DNA from: Bacteroidales bacterium
Lineage (GTDB): Bacteria > Bacteroidota > Bacteroidia > Bacteroidales > UBA7960
Assembly (NCBI GenBank): GCA_003557805.1
Contig: PWNY01000346.1
Span: 1 to 20,471 of the forward strand
DNA length: 20,471 nucleotides
Direction of reading: 5' to 3'
The notes under the pieces are model-generated. The model ran no database searches. It was not told where the DNA came from and was given only the letters and a program-made list of their open reading frames with translations. This document shows positions 14,518 through 20,471 of the stretch, in pieces. Every line of letters starts with the position of its first letter. Within the stretch, counting starts at the first letter, position 1. Both the position numbers and the translations under genes were made by a program.

Positions 14518-15069
14518 ATGAGCGGCGATAGCAAGACGGATCAACAATATGCCCGCATTATTGAATTATGCAGGGATGTTTTTATGAAGAAAATGGAGGA
14601 CTACGGAAGTGCGTGGCGCATACTCAGACCACCATCGCTTACCGACCAGATCTTCATCAAAGCCCAGCGTATTCGCTCATTGCAAAGCAAAGGTACGCAA
14701 AAAATACTTGAGGGCATTACACCTGAGTTCATAGGTATTGTGAATTACGCAATAATGGGCCTGATTCAACTTGAACTTGGTACCAGTGACACGGCCGACC
14801 TGGACAAAAAAAAGGCGACCGGGTTATATGTCTCATTTTTTGAGAAGGCCCGCAGGCTGATGCATGACAAAAACCACGATTACGGTGAGGCATGGAGGGA
14901 TATGAGGGTGTCATCACTGGCGGATATAATATTAATGAAGCTTTTAAGGATAAAACAGCTGGAGGACAGGGGGGGCGTTGCTTCCTATTCCGAAGGTATT
15001 GATGCAAATTACTACGACATTATAAATTATGCAGTGTTCGCACTGATAAAGCTGGAGCTGGAGTGCTGA
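14518..15069 (+). CDS. DUF1599 (nucleotide modification-associated domain 1) protein with internal duplication
   Basis: The 183-residue protein consists of two tandem copies of the DUF1599 domain (PF07659), a small alpha-helical domain that comparative genomics has linked to nucleotide or base modification; its activity is not known. Copy 1 covers about 14-87 and copy 2 about 107-180. The offset is 93 residues, with matching landmarks: KMEDYGSAWRILRPPSLTDQ versus KNHDYGEAWRDMRVSSLADI, RIRSL versus RIKQL, and VNYAIMGLIQLEL versus INYAVFALIKLEL. The start ATG is preceded by AAGGACA, a modest Shine-Dalgarno-like string. It is divergent from folP. Its stop overlaps the GTG start of the ABC permease gene by 7 bases (15063-15069). 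Confidence 0.85.
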   Translation: MSGDSKTDQQYARIIELCRDVFMKKMEDYGSAWRILRPPSLTDQIFIKAQRIRSLQSKGTQKILEGITPEFIGIVNYAIMGLIQLELGTSDTADLDKKKATGLYVSFFEKARRLMHDKNHDYGEAWRDMRVSSLADIILMKLLRIKQLEDRGGVASYSEGIDANYYDIINYAVFALIKLELEC

Positions 15070-16139
15070 ATTTTTTGATCAGGCGTTTGTGGTATGGATT
15101 GCTGGTTATGTTCGGGGTGGTTACTGTCTTGTTCTTTTTGTTTACAGTACTTCCCGGAGACCCTGCCCGGATGATGCTTGGCCAGAGGGCAGATATAGCC
15201 TCCGTTACTGCTATACAGCAGGAGCTGGGGCTGGACAGGCCGGTGCACAAGCAGTATTTGCACTACCTGAATGATATCTCACCCGTGAGCATTCACAAAC
15301 ATTCTGCAAGTGAGAGCCTTATACACCTTGACACGGAGGCCTACTCCTTTATCCCCCTGGTAAGTACAGCTGTTTATTCCCTGGTCCTGAAAAGGCCATA
15401 CCTGAGACGCTCATATCAAACTGACAGGGAGGTTTGGGAGATACTCCGCACCTCATTCCCCAACACACTGCTTCTGGCATCGGTATCCATACTTTTTGCC
15501 ATGCTTGCAGGTATCCTTGCCGGTATTTACATTGCCTTCAGGCGAAAACCCTGGCTTACCCGGTCTGCACTGGTATTTTCTGTACTTGGTATGTCCCTGC
15601 CCTCATTCTTTGCAGCCATTATAATCGCATGGGTGTTTGCATATCTTCTGGGCGATATTACGGGGCTAAATATGACAGGATCTTTATGGGAAGTGGATGA
15701 TTTTGGCAGGGGGGAATACATTTCCTGGAAGAACTTAATCCTTCCTGCAGTAACCCTGGGTATAAGACCCCTGGCAATAGTTACTGAACTTACCAGGTCT
15801 TCGCTCAACAGTGTGATGGCAAGTGATTTTATCAGGACTGCAAGGGCAAAGGGCCTTACAGAGTACCGGGTCATTACCCGGCATGCACTGAAAAATGCAT
15901 TAAACCCGGTAATAACAGCAATTTCCGGCTGGTTCGCATCACTTATGGCGGGAGCCGTTTTTGTGGAATACGTGTTCGACTGGAAAGGTATAGGCGTTGT
16001 AATTGTGGAAGCACTGGAATATTACGACTTCCCAGTTTTAATGGGGGCGGTTATGTTTATTTCTGTCATGCTTGTTTTAGTTAATATTATTGTTGATATT
16101 ATATACGCCATGCTGGACCCGAGAGTCAGGCTTGGGTAG
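15063..16139 (+). CDS. ABC transporter permease, DppB/OppB family
   Basis: The 358-residue inner-membrane protein is a binding-protein-dependent permease of the dipeptide/oligopeptide/nickel type. It has one N-terminal membrane helix (about 9-31), the family string LPGDPARMMLGQRA (30-43) and an unusually long periplasmic part (about 32-133). Five further helices follow at about 135-159, 168-197, 225-243, 287-306 and 323-347. The EAA loop that contacts the ATPase is at 258-277 (RTARAKGLTEYRVITRHALK). The start is GTG at 15063, inside the end of the DUF1599 gene. No partner permease (DppC), ATPase or binding protein lies in the window; tpiA follows 63 bases later. The substrate is unknown. Confidence 0.85.
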   Translation: MLNFLIRRLWYGLLVMFGVVTVLFFLFTVLPGDPARMMLGQRADIASVTAIQQELGLDRPVHKQYLHYLNDISPVSIHKHSASESLIHLDTEAYSFIPLVSTAVYSLVLKRPYLRRSYQTDREVWEILRTSFPNTLLLASVSILFAMLAGILAGIYIAFRRKPWLTRSALVFSVLGMSLPSFFAAIIIAWVFAYLLGDITGLNMTGSLWEVDDFGRGEYISWKNLILPAVTLGIRPLAIVTELTRSSLNSVMASDFIRTARAKGLTEYRVITRHALKNALNPVITAISGWFASLMAGAVFVEYVFDWKGIGVVIVEALEYYDFPVLMGAVMFISVMLVLVNIIVDIIYAMLDPRVRLG

Positions 16140-16202
16140 TATTATCTGATTAACAGGGATCGATTTTTTAAGAAGGATAATTCTAACATAAACCAAAAGA
16201 AA

Positions 16203-16991
16203 ATGAGAAAGAAAATTGTTGCAGGGAACTGGAAAATGAACCTTAATCTTGAAGAGGCCAAGGTTCTGGTCAGTGAACTAAAGGTGAGTCTTGATAACCA
16301 CAGTGCTGAGAGGGTTGCGCAAAACAGGCCCACCCTCCCTGATGTTGTGCTTTTCCCACCATATGTATATCTGACAAGGATACTTGATGTTTTCTTTAAT
16401 TACGAAGGTGTTTCAATTGGAGCCCAGAACTGTCATCACAAAGAGCATGGAGCATACACTGGCGAGGTATCTGCCTCCATGATAAGATCGGTTGGAGCAA
16501 GCCATGTTATTATCGGACATTCCGAAAGGAGGGAGCAGTTTGGCGAAGGGGATGAACTGTTGGCCGAAAAAGTAAAGCAGTCGCTGAAAAATGACCTGAA
16601 GGTAATATTCTGCTGCGGTGAAAAACTGCCCGAGAGGGAGAGCGGGAAACACTTCCAGGTGGTAAGTGACCAGCTTCACAAAGGTCTTATGTGGCTGGAG
16701 GAAGACCAGCTCAAAAATGTGGTGATTGCATATGAGCCGGTATGGGCAATAGGTACAGGTGTTACTGCAAGTCCCGGGCAGGCCCAGGAGATGCATGCCT
16801 ATATCAGGGGACTTGTTGCAGACAAATATGGAAAAAAAGCTGCTGATAATATGTCAATCCTCTACGGTGGCAGCTGTAATGCGAAAAACGCACGCGAGTT
16901 GTTTACCAATGCTGATGTTGACGGAGGTCTTATTGGCGGGGCCTCACTTAAATCAGCTGATTTTTTCCAGATAATTCAGAGTTTTGATTAA
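16203..16991 (+). CDS. tpiA: Triose-phosphate isomerase
   Basis: TpiA interconverts dihydroxyacetone phosphate and glyceraldehyde 3-phosphate in glycolysis. In 262 residues the catalytic Lys11 (NWKMN), His106 (IIGHSERR) and Glu178 (IAYEPVWAIGTG) are all present. The flexible loop PVWAIGTGVTAS (179-190) and the phosphate-binding ILYGGSCNAKNA and DGGLIGGASL are also seen. It is slightly longer than the typical 250 residues because of an insert near residues 30-45 (DNHSAERVAQNRPTLPD), a form seen in Bacteroidota. The 63-base leader (16140-16202) is A/T-rich without a clear promoter box, so it may be read with the permease gene. prmA follows 32 bases later. Confidence 0.97.
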   Translation: MRKKIVAGNWKMNLNLEEAKVLVSELKVSLDNHSAERVAQNRPTLPDVVLFPPYVYLTRILDVFFNYEGVSIGAQNCHHKEHGAYTGEVSASMIRSVGASHVIIGHSERREQFGEGDELLAEKVKQSLKNDLKVIFCCGEKLPERESGKHFQVVSDQLHKGLMWLEEDQLKNVVIAYEPVWAIGTGVTASPGQAQEMHAYIRGLVADKYGKKAADNMSILYGGSCNAKNARELFTNADVDGGLIGGASLKSADFFQIIQSFD

Positions 16992-17023
16992 TCCTTGTGG
17001 TGTAATTTCCATAAGCATGTAAT

Positions 17024-17872
17024 ATGGATTATATAGAGGTTTATATCAGGGTTAAGCCGGTTGACCCGTGGAGCGATATTCTAATCGCAGGCCTGGCCGA
17101 AATCGGCTTTGAGAGCTTTTCAGAGGAAGCATATGGTCTCAGGGCATATATCCCGGAACCGGCGTTTAATGAAGCTTCGGTAAGGTCCTTTTTTGAAGAT
17201 TACACGGTTGGTGGGCGTGAAACATCACCCGAGTCACTTTCCTTTCAGGTAAGCCGCATGGGTGGTAAGAACTGGAATGCGGTATGGGAAAGTAATTTTT
17301 CCCCTGTTGAAATTGCCGGAAGATGCCTTGTAAGGGCCCCTTTCCACGAAAAGCCCGCGGATATTGACTACGATATCGTGATCGAGCCCAAAATGTCATT
17401 CGGCACCGGCCATCACGAAACAACCGTGCTGGTTGCAGAGTGGCTCATGGATACAGATGTTAAGGAAAAAAAGGTGCTGGATATGGGTTGCGGCACAGGT
17501 GTCCTGGCAATACTGGCCGCAAAGATGGGTGCCTCTTCTGTTACTGCAGTTGATAATTACCTCTATGCCTGGGAAAATACAGTGGAGAATGCTGAGAGGA
17601 ATGGGATAAAAAATATACAGGCCCTGCACGGCGATGCAACTTTGCTGGGAGATGAACAGTTCGACATGATCTTGGCCAATATAACCAGGAATGTATTGCT
17701 GGAGGATATGGGCACTTACTGCAGCGTCCTTTCAGAAGGAGGATCCATATTTTTAAGCGGGTTTTTATTATCTGACAAGGAGATAATTCAAGGTGAAGCA
17801 GCCAAACAAGGCCTGCGTATGGCAGGATCCAGGCAGAAAGGAGACTGGCTCTCCCTTAAATTCATTAAATGA
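17024..17872 (+). CDS. prmA: Ribosomal protein L11 methyltransferase
   Basis: PrmA trimethylates lysines and the N-terminus of ribosomal protein L11 using SAM. The 282-residue protein has an L11-recognition N-terminal domain (about 1-95, including NWNAVWESNFSPVEI). The PrmA-specific MSFGTGHHETT lies at 124-134, the SAM loop VLDMGCGTGVLAI at 151-163, and the substrate-side ILANITRNVL in the C-terminal half. Length and motifs agree with the family. Its stop overlaps the plsY start by ATGA (17869-17872). Confidence 0.95.
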   Translation: MDYIEVYIRVKPVDPWSDILIAGLAEIGFESFSEEAYGLRAYIPEPAFNEASVRSFFEDYTVGGRETSPESLSFQVSRMGGKNWNAVWESNFSPVEIAGRCLVRAPFHEKPADIDYDIVIEPKMSFGTGHHETTVLVAEWLMDTDVKEKKVLDMGCGTGVLAILAAKMGASSVTAVDNYLYAWENTVENAERNGIKNIQALHGDATLLGDEQFDMILANITRNVLLEDMGTYCSVLSEGGSIFLSGFLLSDKEIIQGEAAKQGLRMAGSRQKGDWLSLKFIK

Positions 17873-18531
17873 CGGTTTTTATGGAAACAGGTTTATTTTC
17901 TTACTGGCCGCTTTTTGCCCTGGCGGCACTTGCATATATTATCGGCTCTGTTCCAACTGCCGTATGGGCCGGTAAATGGCTCAGGGGACTTGACTTAAGG
18001 GAGCACGGAAGCGGAAATGCCGGCGCTACAAACGCGATTAGGGTGCTTGGGCCCGGGATAGGTTTTTCAGTGTTGCTGATTGATGCATTAAAGGGAGTTG
18101 CTGCCATAAGTCTTGCGTCTGTTGTAAAAGAATATTTTACCGGCGAAGCCCCATTCGTCGTTTTTCAGATCATCCTGGGTGCCATGGCAATCCTGGGGCA
18201 CGTTTTCCCATTGTTTGCCTCTTTCAGGGGAGGTAAGGGAATAGCAACGCTGGTTGGTATAAGCCTTATACTTTTCAGGGAGGCGTTTCTGATATGCCTT
18301 GCGGTGTTCCTGATCGTGTTTCTGGTTACAAGATATGTTTCCATGGGTTCACTTGCCGCTGCCATTGTGCTTCCATTTGCGGTTATAATAATCCGGGACC
18401 TGAGTATCCTGCCAAAGATTATATTCGCAGTATCAATTGCAATATTTGTTCCACTTACCCATTTGAACAATATCAAAAGGCTGCTTCAGGGAAAAGAGAA
18501 CAGGATATCCTTAAAAAGGCAGAAGAGTTAG
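17869..18531 (+). CDS. plsY: Acyl-phosphate:glycerol-3-phosphate acyltransferase
   Basis: PlsY makes lysophosphatidic acid from acyl-phosphate and glycerol 3-phosphate at the inner membrane, the first step of phospholipid synthesis in most bacteria. The 220-residue protein is mostly hydrophobic with about five membrane spans. It has the three PlsY loops: GSGNAGATNAIRVLG (47-61), GHVFPLF (110-116) with FRGGKGIATLVG (119-130), and the C-terminal basic region LTHLNNIKRLLQGKEN. The start overlaps prmA (ATGA); an alternative in-frame ATG four codons later (17881) is also possible. The C-terminus is rich in Lys/Arg. No clear terminator hairpin follows, only a T run at 18553-18559. Confidence 0.95.
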   Translation: MTVFMETGLFSYWPLFALAALAYIIGSVPTAVWAGKWLRGLDLREHGSGNAGATNAIRVLGPGIGFSVLLIDALKGVAAISLASVVKEYFTGEAPFVVFQIILGAMAILGHVFPLFASFRGGKGIATLVGISLILFREAFLICLAVFLIVFLVTRYVSMGSLAAAIVLPFAVIIIRDLSILPKIIFAVSIAIFVPLTHLNNIKRLLQGKENRISLKRQKS

Positions 18532-18537
18532 TAATTC

Positions 18538-18570
18538 TTGCACAGCGAGTCATTTTTTTGGTTATTTTTG
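18538..18570 (+). promoter_or_regulatory. Putative Bacteroidota promoter for the M48-nfeD-floA operon
   Basis: TATTTTTG at 18563-18570 fits TAnnTTTG exactly, with TTG at 18538-18540 located 22 bases upstream as a possible -33 element. Transcription would begin near 18577, giving a leader of about 33 bases to the GTG start at 18610. By-eye consensus match in a 78-base gap that otherwise holds nothing I recognise. Confidence 0.45.
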
Positions 18571-18609
18571 TTAATGTCAATTCATAAATAATTAAAATCT
18601 CCGCTATCA

Positions 18610-19410
18610 GTGAAAACCAGAACAGTTATTGTATTCCTGATCTTTGCCACACTGGCCAGTTCATGTGCAAGGGTTCCCATATCAGGCCGGCGTCAGGTCA
18701 GAATGCTGCCCGAGGGAATGCTGGGTGAAATGGCAGCTGCAAATTACCAGGGGTTCATGGATGAACATAAAGTTGTTCCATTGGATGACCCAAGGGCCCA
18801 GATGGTTGAGAGGAGCGGCAGGCGGATATCTGATGCCGTGGTTGAGTACCTTCGTGAAAGCGGACGGTCAAAAAGGGTTCAGGACTTTGAATGGGATTTC
18901 AGGCTGGTAGAGAGCGACCAGGTCAATGCATGGGCGATGCCTGGTGGCAAGATAGCTATATATACAGGCATTCTTGATCTTACAAGGGATGAGAACGGCC
19001 TTGCAGTTGTTATGTCACATGAAATTGCACATGCCGTGGCCCAGCATGGTAACGAGCGTATGAGCCAGCAGCTTATGCTTATGGTCGGTGCGGTGAGTTT
19101 GGATGTTGCCATGCGGGAAAAACCCGAGCTTACCAGGGAGATTTTTAATCTGGCCTATGGAGTAGGAGGGACACTGGGTACACTGGCCTACAGCCGCCAG
19201 CACGAGTATGAGGCCGATGCCCTTGGAATGGTTTTCATGGCAATGGCCGGTTATGATCCTTCACATACGATAAGTTTCTGGGAGAGGATGCTGGAGTATT
19301 CAGGTGGGGCAGAAATCCCTGCATTCCTGAGCACCCATCCCTCCAACCGTGACAGGATAGAGGCGGCCAGGGAGTTTCTTCCCGAGGCCATGGAATATTA
19401 TAAACCCTGA
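18610..19410 (+). CDS. M48 family metallopeptidase, predicted lipoprotein (LoiP/Oma1-like)
   Basis: The 266-residue protein is a zinc endopeptidase exported as a lipoprotein. A signal sequence with lipobox LASSC puts the lipidated Cys at residue 19. The zinc motif is HEIAH (137-141), with the third ligand E199 in SRQHEYEADALG (195-206). The string AWAMPGGKIAIYTGIL (107-122) and the C-terminal STHPSNRDRIEAA are typical of the soluble M48 group that includes LoiP, YcaL and mitochondrial Oma1. The start is GTG at 18610; it gives a complete lipoprotein signal, and no ATG lies nearby in frame. It is followed after 4 bases by the nfeD gene. A role in membrane-protein quality control is inferred from the family and the nfeD-floA context. 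Confidence 0.93.
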   Translation: MKTRTVIVFLIFATLASSCARVPISGRRQVRMLPEGMLGEMAAANYQGFMDEHKVVPLDDPRAQMVERSGRRISDAVVEYLRESGRSKRVQDFEWDFRLVESDQVNAWAMPGGKIAIYTGILDLTRDENGLAVVMSHEIAHAVAQHGNERMSQQLMLMVGAVSLDVAMREKPELTREIFNLAYGVGGTLGTLAYSRQHEYEADALGMVFMAMAGYDPSHTISFWERMLEYSGGAEIPAFLSTHPSNRDRIEAAREFLPEAMEYYKP

Positions 19411-19414
19411 AGAT

Positions 19415-19885
19415 ATGATATGGCTGGTGGTTTTAAGTCTCATACTGGCAGGAATAATCTTCCTGCTGCTTGAGATACTTGTTGTACCTGGTGCGACGGT
19501 TGTCGGGCTGTTTGGTGTCGGACTGGTTATTACCGGGGTGGTGATTTCTTTTAACCACTACGGTGTTGCAGTGGGAGTAATGACACTTTTGGGCACCCTG
19601 GTGGTAAGCCTTATTGCGATTGGGATCGCCTTAAGGTCGAATACCTGGAAAAAGGCCATGCACAGCTCTTCACTGGAGGGCAGGGTTAATGTGGTGGAAG
19701 CCGGGAAAGTAAATAAAGGGGATGAGGGACTCTCTATAACACGCCTTAACCCAATGGGTAAGGCACTGATAGGTGATGAATACTACGAGGTAAGGTCGAA
19801 GGACAACCTGATCCCTGAGAACAAACCTGTTATTGTGGTTAAAGTTGAAGGAAATAAAATAATTGTAAAACAAAAAGAGGAATAA
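19415..19885 (+). CDS. NfeD family membrane protein (short form)
   Basis: The 156-residue protein has three N-terminal membrane helices (about 3-23, 28-47 and 51-73), including the NfeD string LLLEILVVPGATVVGLFGVGL. A soluble C-terminal OB-fold domain follows (about 85-153, GRVNVVEAGKVNKGDEG ... GDEYYEVRSKDNLIP). It lacks the ClpP-like protease domain of long NfeD proteins, so it is the short NfeD1b type, which occurs next to flotillin genes. floA starts 2 bases after its stop, and the M48 peptidase ends 4 bases before its start. The predicted partner is FloA in membrane microdomains. Confidence 0.9.
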   Translation: MIWLVVLSLILAGIIFLLLEILVVPGATVVGLFGVGLVITGVVISFNHYGVAVGVMTLLGTLVVSLIAIGIALRSNTWKKAMHSSSLEGRVNVVEAGKVNKGDEGLSITRLNPMGKALIGDEYYEVRSKDNLIPENKPVIVVKVEGNKIIVKQKEE

Positions 19886-19887
19886 AC

Positions 19888-20471
19888 ATGGACCAGATCG
19901 GAATCATTATTGCCATAGCCCTTGTCAGTATAGTAGGCTTATGGATCATTTTTTACTTCATACCAGTGGGGCTCTGGTTTTCAGCCCTTGTATCCGGTGT
20001 ACGCATCAGCCTGCTGCAACTGGTACTGATGCGCTGGCGTAAGATACCACCGGCGGTGATCGTTAATAACCTGATTTCTGCGACAAAGGCTGGCCTGACC
20101 CTGAACCGCAACGACCTTGAGGCACATTACCTTGCCGGGGGAAGGGTAAAGGCAGTTGTTAATGCGCTGATCAGTGCAGACAAGGCCAATATACCACTGG
20201 ATTTCAAGACCGCTACAGCAATTGACCTTGCAGGTCGTGACGTACTTGAAGCGGTTCAGATGTCAGTAAAACCAAAGGTTATCAATACACCCCCGGTAGC
20301 CGCCGTGGCCAAGGACGGTATCCAGCTGATAGCCAAGGCCAGGGTTACGCTGCGTGCCAATATAAAACAGCTGGTAGGAGGTGCAGGCGAGGAGACAATT
20401 CTTGCAAGGGTAGGTGAGGGTATTGTAACATCCATTGGTTCTGCCCAGCATCACAAGCAGGTACTGGAAAA
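19888..20471 (+). CDS. floA: Flotillin-like protein FloA (3' end beyond window)
   Basis: FloA is a membrane scaffold protein that organises functional membrane microdomains. The gene starts at ATG 19888, two bases after the nfeD stop, and stays open to the window edge, so about 194 of an expected 320-330 residues are seen. The N-terminal hairpin helix (about 5-37, IGIIIAIALVSIVGLWII ... YFIPVGLWFSAL) precedes the strongly conserved core. That core includes IVNNLISATKAGL, LEAHYLAGGRVKAVVNALI, AIDLAGRDVLEAVQMSV, TPPVAAVAKDGIQL, and GGAGEETILARVGEGIVTSI near the end. These strings are diagnostic for the FloA/YqfA family rather than eukaryote-like FloT. The adjacent nfeD is the classic partner. 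Confidence 0.94.
   Translation, partial: MDQIGIIIAIALVSIVGLWIIFYFIPVGLWFSALVSGVRISLLQLVLMRWRKIPPAVIVNNLISATKAGLTLNRNDLEAHYLAGGRVKAVVNALISADKANIPLDFKTATAIDLAGRDVLEAVQMSVKPKVINTPPVAAVAKDGIQLIAKARVTLRANIKQLVGGAGEETILARVGEGIVTSIGSAQHHKQVLE

Noticed and set aside
1..20471. CRISPR array, tRNA/rRNA genes, prophage, toxin-antitoxin or defence system
   Set aside because: No repeated spacers, no RNA-gene signatures and no characteristic proteins were found on either strand; gaps are too short to hide a large system.

Overview
The window is a gene-dense stretch of chromosome from a member of the Bacteroidota. A Bacteroidales/Marinilabiliales-type lineage is my best guess, but I cannot fix genus or family. 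Four things point there: a 5'-truncated porQ (type IX secretion, found only in this phylum), several matches to the phylum's -7 promoter box TAnnTTTG, A-rich gene leaders with few Shine-Dalgarno boxes, and Bacteroidota gene neighbourhoods (folP-cdaA, nfeD-floA, a PRiA4b-ORF3-like gene before miaA). I find 22 protein genes, two of them cut by the window edges. I see no rRNA, tRNA, CRISPR array, insertion sequence or phage gene. No gap between genes exceeds about 175 bases.

Layout. (1) 1-3387, plus strand: porQ end, a secreted subtilisin-like peptidase, and a small outer-membrane beta-barrel-like protein. This looks like a cell-envelope cluster. (2) 3395-6296, minus strand: ruvX, def, an M16 zinc peptidase and an O-methyltransferase. 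The first three are joined by ATGA start/stop overlaps. (3) 6469-10190, plus strand: dapD, a WaaE-like glycosyltransferase carrying a run of nine G, the tRNA threonylcarbamoylation enzyme TsaC/Sua5, and a CCA-adding-type nucleotidyltransferase with an HD domain. (4) 10296-11883, plus strand: a PRiA4b ORF-3/TnpR-like acidic protein overlapping miaA. It ends convergently in a short hairpin whose two arms contain the stop codons of the facing genes. (5) 11893-14474, minus strand: folP, the diadenylate cyclase cdaA and a BadF-type amino-sugar kinase; cdaA and the kinase overlap by ATGA. (6) 14518-18531, plus strand: a duplicated DUF1599 protein, a DppB-type ABC permease without visible partners, tpiA, prmA and plsY. 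(7) 18610-20471, plus strand: an M48 lipoprotein peptidase, a short NfeD protein and floA (runs off the end), with a good promoter box ahead of them.

Functionally the region mixes housekeeping and envelope work. The housekeeping genes cover nascent-protein processing, three tRNA-maturation genes (tsaC, cca-like, miaA), folate, lysine/diaminopimelate and glycolysis. The envelope genes cover T9SS, LPS-type glycosylation, phospholipid acylation, flotillin microdomains and c-di-AMP. I did not find a clear undescribed defence or mobile system. The items most worth a second look are the cdaA-amino-sugar kinase coupling, the duplicated DUF1599 protein coupled to an orphan permease, the porQ-linked peptidase/barrel pair, the poly-G tract in the glycosyltransferase, and the PRiA4b-like protein fused by overlap to miaA.
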